Positions 1 to 9,898 of a stretch of 64,000 bases of DNA are shown here, piece after piece (the first letter of the stretch is position 1; the number at the start of each line of letters is the position of its first letter). The stretch is taken from NCBI GenBank assembly GCA_015056945.1, contig SVFH01000004.1, forward strand, positions 62,001 through 126,000, read 5' to 3'. This DNA comes from Lachnospiraceae bacterium. Its GTDB lineage: Bacteria; Bacillota; Clostridia; Lachnospirales; Lachnospiraceae. A program made the position numbers and the translations under genes. The notes under the pieces were generated by a model. That model did no database searches and was not told where the DNA came from. It worked only from the letters and a program-made list of their open reading frames with translations.

Positions 1-24
1 TAATTTGTGTAGGAGATTGGTTAA

Positions 25-1137
25 ATGAGTTTAGCGATAAAAGCGTTAGTGCTTGCAACATTTTATCCCAGTGAAAATGGAAAAGAAGCACATAGATTTG
101 TTCATGTTAGAAATCTGTATTATCAAGAGCAGGGGATTGATGTTACAGTTCTCTGTTTTGGAACTAAAGAAGATTATGTATATGAGAATATACGTGTTAT
201 CTCTTTGAAAACGTATAAAAGACAAAAAGAAGAATATGATTTGTTGATTTCACATCAGGCTAATATTAGGAATCATTATTTGTTTTTGAAGAAATATTCT
301 AAGCGTTTTCCTCACATTGTGTTTTTCTTTCATGGACATGAAGTGTTGCGTTTTAGCAAGACGTATCCTAAGCCATATGATTATGTTACAAATTCAAGCT
401 TAAAGGTTATGGCGAGAGATGTGTATGATTGTTTTAAACTGTTTATTTGGAAAAAATACATTCCGCGACTTATTGATAAATCCAAACTGGTTTTTGTGAG
501 CAAATGGATGTTAGAGGAGTTTTTAAAAGCAACTAAACTTCAATTTTCAGATATAGATGGACATTACGAGATTACATATAATGGTGTGGGAAAAGCTTTC
601 CAAGAGAATGAGTATAATAGTAAAATTGACAAGCAATATGATTTTGTGACAATTCGTAGTAATCTTGATGGTTCAAAATATTGTATAGATGTTGTTAATG
701 AGTTGGCAAGAAATAATAGCCAATATAAGTTCTTAGTTGTTGGTAAAGGTGAGTTTTTCTCACATAATGTGAAGGCTGATAACATCACGTGGTGTGATAA
801 GACAATGAATCATGATGAAATAATAAAGACATTGCAAACTGCTCGTTGTGCATTAATGCCTACAAGAACTGATGCGCAAGGTTTGATGATGTGCGAGATG
901 GCAACTTTTGGAATGCCAGTAATCACATCAGATTTGCCGGTATGTCATGAGGCATTAGATGGATTCGCGAACGTTGCTATGATTAGTAATGAAGTTTTTA
1001 ATTGTGATTTGGGAGAAATTTGTGAGAAACTTGAAAGTGGTATGCCCTATGTGAAAGATGAAAGATATTTTAGTGAGAATACAAGTGCTCATGAAGTATG
1101 TATCTTTAATTCAATTATGAGTGAGAGAAATGATTAA
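25..1137 (+). CDS. Glycosyltransferase family 4 (GT-B fold)
   Basis: A 370-residue GT-B type glycosyltransferase, probably cytoplasmic, that would add a sugar from a nucleotide-sugar donor to the growing repeat unit of a surface polysaccharide. The C-terminal half has the usual donor-site layout: a short strand-rich VVGKGE segment near residue 240, then PTRTDAQG and a CEMATFGMPVITSD stretch near 280-300, which matches the E-x7-E region of GT4 enzymes although the first glutamate is replaced (AQG instead of the common EPFG). The ATG at 25 has an AGGAGA ribosome site about 8 bases upstream. The gene is followed after 16 bases by the epimerase and is very AT-rich, like the rest of the cluster. 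Donor and acceptor cannot be told from sequence. Confidence 0.85.
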   Translation: MSLAIKALVLATFYPSENGKEAHRFVHVRNLYYQEQGIDVTVLCFGTKEDYVYENIRVISLKTYKRQKEEYDLLISHQANIRNHYLFLKKYSKRFPHIVFFFHGHEVLRFSKTYPKPYDYVTNSSLKVMARDVYDCFKLFIWKKYIPRLIDKSKLVFVSKWMLEEFLKATKLQFSDIDGHYEITYNGVGKAFQENEYNSKIDKQYDFVTIRSNLDGSKYCIDVVNELARNNSQYKFLVVGKGEFFSHNVKADNITWCDKTMNHDEIIKTLQTARCALMPTRTDAQGLMMCEMATFGMPVITSDLPVCHEALDGFANVAMISNEVFNCDLGEICEKLESGMPYVKDERYFSENTSAHEVCIFNSIMSERND

Positions 1138-1153
1138 ACAGAAGGAAGAATAT

Positions 1154-2257
1154 ATGAAAAAAATTATGTTGGTCTTTGGGACACGTCCTGAAGCTATAAA
1201 GATGTGTCCGTTGGTTAATGAGTTAAAAAGCCGAGAGCGATTATCTACTTTGGTTTGTGTGACAGGACAGCATAGGCAAATGCTAGACCAAGTTCTTGAA
1301 ACTTTTAATATTAAACCGGATTATGATTTATCTATTATGAAAGAAAAGCAGACTTTGTTTGACGTGACGACAAATATTCTTGAGCGTATTGCAGAGGTTC
1401 TTAAAGCAGAGAAACCAGATGTAGTATTGGTGCATGGAGATACGTCGACAACATTTGCAACTGCATTGGCGGCATTTTATCTTCAGATTCCGGTTGGACA
1501 TGTTGAAGCTGGATTACGCACATATAATATTTTTTCACCATATCCTGAAGAGTTTAATCGTCAAGCTGTAGGCATTATTAGTCAGTACAATTTTGCCCCT
1601 ACAGTACAGTCTAAACAGAATTTACTTGGTGAAGGAAAGAAAGAAGAGACAATTTTTATTACGGGAAACACTGCAATAGATGCATTACGCACAACGGTAT
1701 GTAAAGAGTATACACATCCAGAGTTGTCTTGGGTTTCAGATAGTCGATTGATATTGATCACCGCCCATAGAAGAGAAAACCTAGGTGAACCTATGCAGAA
1801 CATGTTTCGCGCAATTAAGCGTGTCCTTGATGAAAATTCAGATGTGAAGGCTATATATCCTATTCATATGAATCCAATCGTGAGAAAAACGGCACAAGAA
1901 ATATTGGGTGAAGAAGAAAGAATTCATATAATAGAGCCACTTGATGTGCTTGATTTTCACAATTTTATGAGTCGCAGTTATTTGATACTAACAGATTCCG
2001 GTGGAATTCAAGAAGAGGCCCCTTCTTTAGGAAAACCGGTTTTGGTCATGCGTGATACCACGGAACGTCCTGAAGGGATTGCGGCAGGAACATTAAAACT
2101 TGTTGGGACGGACGAAGAAACAATATACAAGGAGTTTAGTTTGTTATTGACAGATGAGAATGCATATGCTGAAATGAGTCAGGCCTCTAATCCATATGGT
2201 GATGGATATGCAAGTAAGCGAATAGCCGATATTCTTGAAAGATCGCTGGTGAATTAG
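1154..2257 (+). CDS. wecB: UDP-N-acetylglucosamine 2-epimerase (non-hydrolysing)
   Basis: Interconverts UDP-GlcNAc and UDP-ManNAc in the cytoplasm, supplying ManNAc units for surface polysaccharide. Family hallmarks are all visible: GTRPEAIKM at the N-terminus, VHGDTSTTFA and GHVEAGLRT near residues 95-125, PYPEEFNRQ, TAHRREN, and DSGGIQEEAPSLGKPVLVMR with TERPEG near 285-310. Length (367 aa) is normal. I choose the ATG at 1154 (MKKIMLVFG) because it follows a GGAAGAA ribosome site; an upstream in-frame ATG at 1121 lies inside the preceding gene and adds 11 unrelated residues. The symbol mnaA is equally used for this enzyme in Gram-positives. Confidence 0.95.
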   Translation: MKKIMLVFGTRPEAIKMCPLVNELKSRERLSTLVCVTGQHRQMLDQVLETFNIKPDYDLSIMKEKQTLFDVTTNILERIAEVLKAEKPDVVLVHGDTSTTFATALAAFYLQIPVGHVEAGLRTYNIFSPYPEEFNRQAVGIISQYNFAPTVQSKQNLLGEGKKEETIFITGNTAIDALRTTVCKEYTHPELSWVSDSRLILITAHRRENLGEPMQNMFRAIKRVLDENSDVKAIYPIHMNPIVRKTAQEILGEEERIHIIEPLDVLDFHNFMSRSYLILTDSGGIQEEAPSLGKPVLVMRDTTERPEGIAAGTLKLVGTDEETIYKEFSLLLTDENAYAEMSQASNPYGDGYASKRIADILERSLVN

Positions 2258-2278
2258 GATAATGAAGGACAATGAATA

Positions 2279-3433
2279 ATGAAAAAGGTATTAAATAGAG
2301 TGGTAAAGAAAATAGCGTTTACTGTATTTTTCTGTTATTCGATGATACAGTTGCCGATATTATATAGTATTAATCACAGAGGAGGACAATTAAGTTATTT
2401 GTCTGAACAAGATTACAAGATGTGGAAACGAGCTTTTTTATCACTGCTGAAGACACATTATAGAACGAATTATGGATTAGCACAGCATAAGATGTTTGCT
2501 GCATTCGCAACAACTAAGATAAATATTATACGTCACAGAGAGTATAGTAATTGCGAGAATCCAATTGTGGTATTATGTGTAAAAAATGATCTTTGTAGAT
2601 TAAAAATGTTGGTTAATCATTATCGTAATTTAGGTGTTGAGCGATTTGCTTTTTTAGATAATGGATCAACAGATGGAACGCTCGAATGGATGACAGAACA
2701 GCAAGATATTGATTTATATTCAACTGATAAAGCGTACAGTTCTTTCGTAAAAGAGGCATGGATAAATCGAATAGTAAGTTATTATGGTGTTGATAGGTGG
2801 TATATTTTAACTGATTCAGATGAATTGTTATCGTATATCGGGATGGAGAAGCACTCATTAAAGGATGTTGTTCAGTGTGCTACACAAAGTGGTTTTTCAA
2901 GAGTCAAAGCATTAACTCTTGATATGTACGCAAATGCGGAACTATTTTCGGGGTCAATAGATGAAAGTGATATAGGGAAAGCGTATTGCTGGATGGATTC
3001 TGATAGTTATATTGAGGAAAAACGAGTAATCGGGGATAGTGAGATTGTTGCATTAGTTGGCGGTCCGCGAATGAGAATGATGAATGTAACCCCCTCTTTG
3101 ATGAAGTATCCATTGGTATTTTTTAAAGAGGGTATGATTAGTTCAAATGCACATTTTCAATTTCCATATAAAGAAATACCAGATGATACATGTTACTTGG
3201 CGATATTACATTATAAATTCATGGAAAACGATAAAGAAGAATATATTAAACGTGCGAGTTCTAATTCGGGCTTTTCTTCAGGAGTTGCATTGAAGAATGG
3301 GGGGTATTATCGTCATTATATGGATATTGTTAATTCACAGGAAAAAGTTTCGTTTATGTATGAAGGAAGTGTTATGTACAGCGATTCAAATTCACTGAAA
3401 AGTATTAAGTTAATTAAAGAATTTTCTTTTTGA
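2279..3433 (+). CDS. Glycosyltransferase family 2-like (Glyco_tranf_2_4 type)
   Basis: A 384-residue protein with one N-terminal hydrophobic segment (about residues 11-31) and a GT-A glycosyltransferase core starting near residue 85. Visible signatures are VVLCVKND at the first strand, LDNGSTDGT (acceptor loop typical of the Glyco_tranf_2_4/GT92-like group) and RWYILTDSDELL, where TDSD is the metal-binding DxD motif. It is likely bound to the inner face of the membrane. It lies 21 bases after the epimerase and 15 before the next gene, so it belongs to the same polysaccharide operon. Specificity is unknown. Confidence 0.75.
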   Translation: MKKVLNRVVKKIAFTVFFCYSMIQLPILYSINHRGGQLSYLSEQDYKMWKRAFLSLLKTHYRTNYGLAQHKMFAAFATTKINIIRHREYSNCENPIVVLCVKNDLCRLKMLVNHYRNLGVERFAFLDNGSTDGTLEWMTEQQDIDLYSTDKAYSSFVKEAWINRIVSYYGVDRWYILTDSDELLSYIGMEKHSLKDVVQCATQSGFSRVKALTLDMYANAELFSGSIDESDIGKAYCWMDSDSYIEEKRVIGDSEIVALVGGPRMRMMNVTPSLMKYPLVFFKEGMISSNAHFQFPYKEIPDDTCYLAILHYKFMENDKEEYIKRASSNSGFSSGVALKNGGYYRHYMDIVNSQEKVSFMYEGSVMYSDSNSLKSIKLIKEFSF

Positions 3434-3448
3434 TTAGGAGAAAACGCG

Positions 3449-4693
3449 ATGACTTTAAAACAGAAAGTACAAAAGGTACTTGGGGTTGGTGTAACAGAAG
3501 CATTGGTGAAGATGAGAAAGCAAACTATGTGGTTTAAAGCTTTTTTTAATGGAAATGTGAATAAACTGGTCTTTGCAGATGAACGTCCATTTAAGGTATA
3601 TCATAAAAGAGATAAGAATGTTTTTTTTGGTTATTATGATTTACAACAGTATGATTCGTCTGGTACAAGAATCTTGGCACATGTAGTTGATAAGAATGCA
3701 AATCCAAAGAGTGATACAGCAATGATAGCATGGATTGATGTATTAAGTGGTGACTTTCATGAGATAACAAATACTAGAGCATGGTGCTGGCAACAAGGTG
3801 CGAGATTGAGATGGAACCCTTTAACTGACGACGAAGTTATGTATAATTCTTTGGATGATGGTAGATATATTACAAAGGTGTGCAATATATCTACAGGAGA
3901 AGAACGCTTGTTATCATCGCGCGCCCTTTACGATGTGGATAGTACACTTGTGCATGGACTGAGTTTGAATTTTGCACGTTTGCAACGATTGCGTCCGGGA
4001 TATGGCTATAGTGCGATTCAAGATGAAACTATGAATGATATAGCACCACAAGATGATGGTATTTTTTTGATGGATCTTAAGTCAGGAGGGGAAAAACTAT
4101 TATTTTCTTTGGCTGATTTGGCAAAAGATGTATCAGATGAAGGAATGCACTATATTAATCATATTTGTATTTCGCCTAATGGAAATAAGTTTACGTTTTT
4201 TCATATTTGGACTAGAGGCGCGGATTTTCCTTTAAAAATGCGCTTTTATGCTGCGAATATTGATGGGACGGGATTGATACTTTTAGAAGAGACGATGAGA
4301 ATTTCTCATTATTCTTGGATAAATAATGAGAAGATGTTAGCAACTACCGCGGATGGTAAATATATTATATATGACGTTAGTACTGCACAAATGGAGATTA
4401 TAGAATCTCAGTATTTGTGTCGTGATGGTCATCCCAGTATCTTGGACAATGGATTTGTTACGGATACTTATCCAACTAAGAAAGACTATTTTCAGTATGT
4501 ATTTCGAATCGGTTTTAATGGAGAGCAATACAAAGAGATTTTGCATTTATTTGCTGATCCTCGTAGGTATGGTGAGCATCGATGCGATTTACATCCACGT
4601 GTAACGAAAACAGGAAAGATTACAATTGATACGACATATATGAATGGTGTGCGTAGCATATTGGCGTTTGATTTAGAACAAAATGAGATGTAG
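3449..4693 (+). CDS. Predicted beta-propeller protein of the polysaccharide locus
   Basis: A 414-residue protein without signal peptide or membrane segment. I do not recognise a catalytic family. The sequence alternates short beta strands with loops carrying LMDLKSG, ISPNGNKFTFFHIW, AANIDGTG, YSWINNEKML and IYDVSTAQ, the pattern of TolB/WD40-like propeller blades (about six blades). HKRDKNVFFGYYDLQQYD near the start resembles the first blade of oligogalacturonate-lyase-like propellers, but I cannot place that family's active site. It has its own GGAGAA ribosome site and sits between two glycosyltransferases, so a role in polymer assembly or modification is inferred from context only. Confidence 0.55.
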   Translation: MTLKQKVQKVLGVGVTEALVKMRKQTMWFKAFFNGNVNKLVFADERPFKVYHKRDKNVFFGYYDLQQYDSSGTRILAHVVDKNANPKSDTAMIAWIDVLSGDFHEITNTRAWCWQQGARLRWNPLTDDEVMYNSLDDGRYITKVCNISTGEERLLSSRALYDVDSTLVHGLSLNFARLQRLRPGYGYSAIQDETMNDIAPQDDGIFLMDLKSGGEKLLFSLADLAKDVSDEGMHYINHICISPNGNKFTFFHIWTRGADFPLKMRFYAANIDGTGLILLEETMRISHYSWINNEKMLATTADGKYIIYDVSTAQMEIIESQYLCRDGHPSILDNGFVTDTYPTKKDYFQYVFRIGFNGEQYKEILHLFADPRRYGEHRCDLHPRVTKTGKITIDTTYMNGVRSILAFDLEQNEM

Positions 4694-4707
4694 GAGAGGA
4701 CAAGATA

Positions 4708-5772
4708 ATGGCGAAAGTAAGTATTATTGTTCCGATTTATAATGTAGAAAAATATTTAGCAGAATGTATAGAGAGTCTTTGCTCACAGACTTTAGAGGAT
4801 ATTGAGATTATTCTCGTAGATGATGGAAGTCCGGATAATAGTGGTGCTATTTGTGATGAGTATGCACAAAAAGATACACGAATAAAGGTAATACACAAGA
4901 AAAATGCGGGCGTTAGTGCTGCAAGAAATGATGGACTTAGTATTGCTACCGGCGAATATGTTATATTTGTCGATTCGGATGACTATGTTCCAGTGGATGC
5001 ATATGAAAAGATGTACGCAAAAGCAAGTGAAGAGGGGGCGGATGTTGTACTCGCAGATTTATATCAAGTAAAAGGTGACAAGGAGATATACGCACAATTT
5101 TTCAAAGAATCCTTTATGACTGATGATAGGCAATTTATCGACGGATTGATAGAAGCAAATTTCTATCATACATATTGTCCTATGCCACCAGAGAGCGGCC
5201 CGGCATTTGGATATGGTGGACCTACAACAAAGTTGGTTAATAGAAATTTGTTAAAAAATAATAATATTGAGTTTGATCCTTCAGTAAAAGGGATTTTTGA
5301 TGATATTATTTATTCGGCATATGTTTTTGCCGCAGCTCAAAGTGTAGCATATATTACGGAACCGGTGTACTACTATAGATTATTGGAAACGTCAATAACT
5401 CAAACATATAAAGCAAATATGCCTGAGATTAATGAAGCAATTTTTAAATCTTGGAAAGTTTTTTTAGATAAGTACGATAAAGAGAATAAATATGAAAGAA
5501 TGTATTCCGCAAATGTGGTACGAAGATTAGAACAGATTGTAGATAGATATTTCTTTAGTGCGAATAATCCTAAAAAGCACGGAGAGATTATGAAAGAGTT
5601 GAGCTATACTTTAAGAGAAGAGCCATATAAAACAGCGGTTAATAGAGTGGAATATAAAAAACTTATTAGAAGACATAAAGTATTAGTTGTGTTCGCTAGA
5701 ATGAAATCGGCGTCACTTTTATGGATGTTATATGGCATGAAGAGAGTTGTAAAGCGGGTTTTGGGCAAATAG
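4708..5772 (+). CDS. Glycosyltransferase family 2
   Basis: A 354-residue GT-A glycosyltransferase. The N-terminal 110 residues carry the full GT2 signature: VSIIVPIYNVEKYL, the QTLEDIEIILVDDGSPDNS loop that binds the nucleotide, NAGVSAARNDG, and the catalytic/metal-binding FVDSDDY. The C-terminal part (residues 110-354) is helical and ends in a basic stretch (MKRVVKRVLGK) suited to membrane association. The ribosome site GGAGAGGA lies just upstream. It probably adds a later sugar of the repeat unit assembled by this operon. Confidence 0.9.
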   Translation: MAKVSIIVPIYNVEKYLAECIESLCSQTLEDIEIILVDDGSPDNSGAICDEYAQKDTRIKVIHKKNAGVSAARNDGLSIATGEYVIFVDSDDYVPVDAYEKMYAKASEEGADVVLADLYQVKGDKEIYAQFFKESFMTDDRQFIDGLIEANFYHTYCPMPPESGPAFGYGGPTTKLVNRNLLKNNNIEFDPSVKGIFDDIIYSAYVFAAAQSVAYITEPVYYYRLLETSITQTYKANMPEINEAIFKSWKVFLDKYDKENKYERMYSANVVRRLEQIVDRYFFSANNPKKHGEIMKELSYTLREEPYKTAVNRVEYKKLIRRHKVLVVFARMKSASLLWMLYGMKRVVKRVLGK

Positions 5773-5806
5773 TTTGGCGTTAGATGGAGAGGAGCATGGG
5801 ACTTCT

Positions 5807-7078
5807 ATGATGTTACAGGAAAAGAAACTTATTATTCAGCCACAAGCTATTATTGAATATATTTGGGCGTTTTTTGTAATTTTGAATGGAAATTCAGTAT
5901 ATCATGCTTCTGCTGGTAGAGATTATCATTTTCCGCTTATTTGTACCATTTTGAGCGCCCTGCTTTTATTGACCATTTCTAAAAGTAGTCGAATAAAAGA
6001 GAGAAGAGTTTTATTAACAACTATATTATTGGCAATATATTGTTTTATTTATTTTATAATAAAATATAACACTGTATCCAAAGAAATTTATTTTTTGGGG
6101 TATGTAATAAGTCTTCCGTTGCTATTTTTGTATTTTGTCACGTTGAAGAGAATTGGAAAAATAGAAATACTTTTCGCTCGCTTGGAGAATATAGTATTAA
6201 TTCTAGCTGTTGTTTCTTTGATAGTTTGGTTAAGTGGACCAATTTTTAATATTATTGCTCCGAATACGGAGATGGTAATTTCTTGGGGAAGATTGCGCAC
6301 TATAGAAGGATATTTTGGAATACAATATATCACCCAGTATGATAATACTATAATAAAAGGCTTGGTGAGAAATACAAGTATATTTTGCGAAGGTCCTATG
6401 TTTAGCCTTTGGTTATCTATTGCACTAAGCACAGAAATGTTTTTGAAGGAAAAAAGTAGTTGGAAAAAGATATGTATATTGGTTGTAACTATAGTAACTA
6501 CAACCTCTGTAACAGGTGTTTTTACAATTGCGATATGCTTGGGATTAAAGTATATAATGAGTGTTGATTCCATTAAGAAAAGAAAATTTGTCCTGATTTC
6601 TTTACTATGTTTAACATGCTTGCCAATAATAGGTTTTTTTATTTATGATATAATAGTGAACAAGATGGCAACAGCATCATATCTTATTCGTATGCAAGAT
6701 TATGTAGCAGGATTTCTTCTTTGGAAAAATAATCCAATTTTGGGTGGTGGATTTGGAAATCTAAGTACGTTGCAAAAATATATATTAAATAGTATCACTA
6801 CAAATGTGGGATTCAGTAATAGTGTTATGGCAATATTAGGGACAGGTGGTTTGTGGAACTTTTTCATATATATTATTAGTGTGATTGCACCAATGTTAGG
6901 CAACTATGAAAAGAAAAAGCATAGAGTGGCTTTTGCGCTGATTTATTGCTTCCTTACTATAACCACTATTTTTTTTGCTCGGTATATTGCAGTAGTGTTT
7001 ATTGCATTTGGAGTAGCAAGTTTACCGATATTTGGTAATAGAGAAGAAGGAGATAGCATAGAGAAAACTCTTTATTAA
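5807..7078 (+). CDS. O-antigen-polymerase-like membrane protein (Wzy)
   Basis: A polytopic protein of about 423 residues with some ten predicted transmembrane segments and a large periplasmic-side loop (about residues 130-190), the layout of Wzy polymerases that join lipid-linked repeat units. A WKNNPILGGGFGN motif near residue 315 matches the G-x-G-x-G-type segment seen in the Wzy_C/O-antigen ligase superfamily. An open frame extends up to a TTG at 5774, but the ATG pair at 5807/5810 is preceded by a strong GGAGAGGAG, so I start there. Assignment to Wzy rests on topology, that motif, and a flippase gene directly downstream. Confidence 0.75.
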   Translation: MMLQEKKLIIQPQAIIEYIWAFFVILNGNSVYHASAGRDYHFPLICTILSALLLLTISKSSRIKERRVLLTTILLAIYCFIYFIIKYNTVSKEIYFLGYVISLPLLFLYFVTLKRIGKIEILFARLENIVLILAVVSLIVWLSGPIFNIIAPNTEMVISWGRLRTIEGYFGIQYITQYDNTIIKGLVRNTSIFCEGPMFSLWLSIALSTEMFLKEKSSWKKICILVVTIVTTTSVTGVFTIAICLGLKYIMSVDSIKKRKFVLISLLCLTCLPIIGFFIYDIIVNKMATASYLIRMQDYVAGFLLWKNNPILGGGFGNLSTLQKYILNSITTNVGFSNSVMAILGTGGLWNFFIYIISVIAPMLGNYEKKKHRVAFALIYCFLTITTIFFARYIAVVFIAFGVASLPIFGNREEGDSIEKTLY

Positions 7079-7162
7079 TGTAATACAAGATAAAGAAGAG
7101 ATGTGCTGTAGTGGTGTAGGGGATGGTTTGGCAGGAAAATAATTTTTTAGGGAGGTGTTTTT

Positions 7163-8632
7163 TTGGCTAAAAAAAAATCACTTAAAGTAAATGCCATAAT
7201 GAATGCGTTGCTACAAGTAATGTCGGTCATTTTTCCGCTGATAACATTTCCGTATGTTTCTAGAATTTTACTTCCAGATGGTGTTGGTAAAGTTTCATTT
7301 GCTAATTCTGTTATTTCATACTTTATCATGTTTGCACATTTAGGAATGCCTACCTACGGTGTGCGGGCATGTGCGCGGGTGGGTGATGATAAGGAATTGC
7401 TAAGTAAGACTGCGCATGAATTATTGATTATTAGCGTAATCACAACTACAATTTCGTATGGTGTTTTTTTAATTCTCTTGTTTTTTGTTCCGAGATTTTA
7501 TGTTGAAAAGGAACTGTTTCTTATTATGAGTATATCGATTTTACTGAGTTCACTTGGGATGGAGTGGTTATATAAATCAGTAGAAGCATATTCATATATT
7601 ACGATTCGTTCTATTCTATTTAAGGCCGTTGCACTGATTTGTACAATCTTGCTGGTAAAGTCTAAAGAAGATTATTTGCTTTACGGTGGAATATCCATTT
7701 TTGCGCTTGTTGGTTCCAATTTTTTGAATTTGCTTAATGCCCATAAACACATAAGTTTTAAATATATAGGTGGATATAACTTAAAGCCGCATTTGAAGGC
7801 GGTGATGGTCTTTTTTGCCATGTCATGTGCAACAACAGTATATATTCATTTAGATTCGGCAATGTTAGGATTTATCAAGTCAGATGAAGCAGTTGGTTTG
7901 TATGATACTTCTGTAAAAATAAGAAATGTTCTTATGCATATTGTTACAGCTTTAGGTGTTGTGTTGTTACCGAGAACCTCTTATTATGTTAAAAAGGGTA
8001 TGCAGGAACAGTTTCTTAATGTAGTTAAGAAGGCATTAAATTTTGTGCTTCTTTTTGCAAGTGCGATAACTGTATATTTTGTTTTATTTGCTCGTGAATC
8101 TGTTCTTTTTTTGGCGGGAGAATCGTTTTCGGGTTCGATTATTCCTATGCAGATTATTATTCCAACGTTGTTGCTTGTGGGAATAACAAATATCACAGGC
8201 ACACAGACCCTCGTTTCACTTGGGCGTGAGAAGGCGGTTCTTCTCTCGGTTGTTATTGGTGCAATTGTAGATGCACTTTTGAATTTGATACTGATTCCTT
8301 TTTGGGGTGGGACTGGTGCTGCAATTGGAACGTTGTTTGCAGAGATTGCGGTCATGATTGTACAAATATATTTGCTGGATTCTGATGTGAGAGGATGCTT
8401 TAGAGAGTTATATTATCGTGATACTGTTGTGGCAGTAGTAGCAAGTATAGTTGCATCTTTGGGGATTAAATTCTGTGGTTTTAGTCCGTTTGTGTCCTTG
8501 GTAATATCTAGCATTATTTATTTTGGTACATATTTGGGTGTCCTGCTTGCGTTGAAGAACAAGTTAGCAGATGAATTATTGAAAGATGTTATCCGTAAAA
8601 TAACTCGAAAAGGAAGAAAGGGAAGTGTTTGA
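7163..8632 (+). CDS. Polysaccharide flippase (Wzx/MVF family)
   Basis: A 489-residue membrane protein of the MOP exporter superfamily with 12-14 predicted transmembrane helices. It would flip undecaprenyl-linked repeat units across the membrane for polymerisation by the neighbouring Wzy. The N-terminal FPYVSRILLPDGVGKVSFANS and the later LGREKAVLLSVVIGAIVDALLNLILIP stretch are typical of Wzx proteins. The start is a TTG at 7163, supported by GGAGG at 7151-7155 with a 7-base spacer; no ATG sits in the region. The last codons overlap the next frame. Confidence 0.88.
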   Translation: MAKKKSLKVNAIMNALLQVMSVIFPLITFPYVSRILLPDGVGKVSFANSVISYFIMFAHLGMPTYGVRACARVGDDKELLSKTAHELLIISVITTTISYGVFLILLFFVPRFYVEKELFLIMSISILLSSLGMEWLYKSVEAYSYITIRSILFKAVALICTILLVKSKEDYLLYGGISIFALVGSNFLNLLNAHKHISFKYIGGYNLKPHLKAVMVFFAMSCATTVYIHLDSAMLGFIKSDEAVGLYDTSVKIRNVLMHIVTALGVVLLPRTSYYVKKGMQEQFLNVVKKALNFVLLFASAITVYFVLFARESVLFLAGESFSGSIIPMQIIIPTLLLVGITNITGTQTLVSLGREKAVLLSVVIGAIVDALLNLILIPFWGGTGAAIGTLFAEIAVMIVQIYLLDSDVRGCFRELYYRDTVVAVVASIVASLGIKFCGFSPFVSLVISSIIYFGTYLGVLLALKNKLADELLKDVIRKITRKGRKGSV

Positions 8633-8636
8633 GAAT

Positions 8637-9878
8637 ATGAAAAAAACGAAGTATTTAATTATTGGAGCAGGTATAAGTGGTTTGGCATTTGCTTCAAAAA
8701 AGAGTGGAGAAGATTACATTATTCTTGAAAAAGAGAATGAACCTGGAGGTTATTGCCGTACGGTAAAGCGAAATGGATTTGTGTGGGATTATGCAGGACA
8801 TTTTTTTCATTTCCGAACAAGACAGTTGCAGGAAGAGTTTTATGAGTTGTTACATAATGAGAGTGCAGTCTTTCAGACAAAGCAAACAGCAATAAAGTAT
8901 AAAGACGATTACGTAGATTATCCGTTCCAGTTTAATATCCACCAGTTGCCTAAGGAAGAATTTATTGAGTGTTTGGTAGATTTATTTACGAAAGATACTG
9001 ATAAAATGGATACATTTAAAGAGATGCTTTATGCTAAGTTTGGTGGTGGCATATCTGAAAAGTTTCTTATTCCATATAATCAAAAATTATATGCGTGTGA
9101 TTTGAACAAATTGGATCGTGATGCAATGGGACGCTTTTTCCCGATGGCAGATCCGGTACAGATTGTTCAGTCATTTAAAAAAGAACAATTGAGTTCGTAC
9201 AATGATTCATTCTACTATTCTGCGGATGGTGCATTTGCGTTCGTGGATGCGTTCTTAAAACGTATAGATGCATCTAAAATACAGTATAATGCTGAGATTG
9301 AAAAAATAGATACGGAAACTAAAATAGCATATGTAAATGGAGAGGAAATTTCATATGAATATTTAATTAGTACAATTGCTTTTCCGGATTTATTACAAAT
9401 ATCCAACACTCCCCATGCGGATGTTTTTTCCGCAAATCAGGTATTAGTATTTAATATTGGTTTTGATGGTCCTTCAAATGATGAAAAGTCGCATTGGATT
9501 TATTATCCGGAAGATAAGTATTGCTTTTACCGAGTAGGTTATTATAATAATATTTTGCGTAGACAACCAATGAGTTTGTATGTGGAAATTGGATATAAAC
9601 AAGATGCGGAGATAGATGTGCAGACAGCATATGAACAGACATTAATTGATTTGAAAAAAGCAGGAATTGTAGACGAACAGAAACCTGTAGATTATTGTTA
9701 TATGATTATGAATCCTGCTTATGTGCATATCAGTCGTGAATCCCAGATGGAAAAAGAACGTATTATGAAAGAATATGCATCTAAGGGAATACACTGTGTT
9801 GGCCGATATGGCAGCTGGACGTACTGCTCTATAGAAGACTGTATATTAGAAGCATATGAGTTGTGTAATAATATCTAA
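8637..9878 (+). CDS. FAD-dependent oxidoreductase, UDP-galactopyranose-mutase-like
   Basis: A 413-residue flavoprotein. The N-terminus has the dinucleotide-binding fold GAGISGLAFA followed by the acidic strand end ILEKENEPGGYCRT and the W-DYAGHFFHF segment, the pattern of the amine-oxidase / UDP-galactopyranose mutase group. Such genes are common in polysaccharide clusters, where they make unusual sugar donors. I cannot locate the UGM active-site arginines with confidence, so substrate is open. A GTG at 8625 overlapping the flippase stop is possible, but the ATG at 8637 (MKKTKYLIIGAG) fits the FAD fold start and lies 12 bases after GGAAG. Confidence 0.75.
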   Translation: MKKTKYLIIGAGISGLAFASKKSGEDYIILEKENEPGGYCRTVKRNGFVWDYAGHFFHFRTRQLQEEFYELLHNESAVFQTKQTAIKYKDDYVDYPFQFNIHQLPKEEFIECLVDLFTKDTDKMDTFKEMLYAKFGGGISEKFLIPYNQKLYACDLNKLDRDAMGRFFPMADPVQIVQSFKKEQLSSYNDSFYYSADGAFAFVDAFLKRIDASKIQYNAEIEKIDTETKIAYVNGEEISYEYLISTIAFPDLLQISNTPHADVFSANQVLVFNIGFDGPSNDEKSHWIYYPEDKYCFYRVGYYNNILRRQPMSLYVEIGYKQDAEIDVQTAYEQTLIDLKKAGIVDEQKPVDYCYMIMNPAYVHISRESQMEKERIMKEYASKGIHCVGRYGSWTYCSIEDCILEAYELCNNI

Positions 9879-9898
9879 ACAGTGTGCGAGGAGAGATT

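Noticed and set aside
6088-6573. 161-codon minus-strand frame inside the Wzy gene
   Set aside because: Overlaps a convincing membrane protein gene in a tight plus-strand operon; composition reflects the AT-rich complement.
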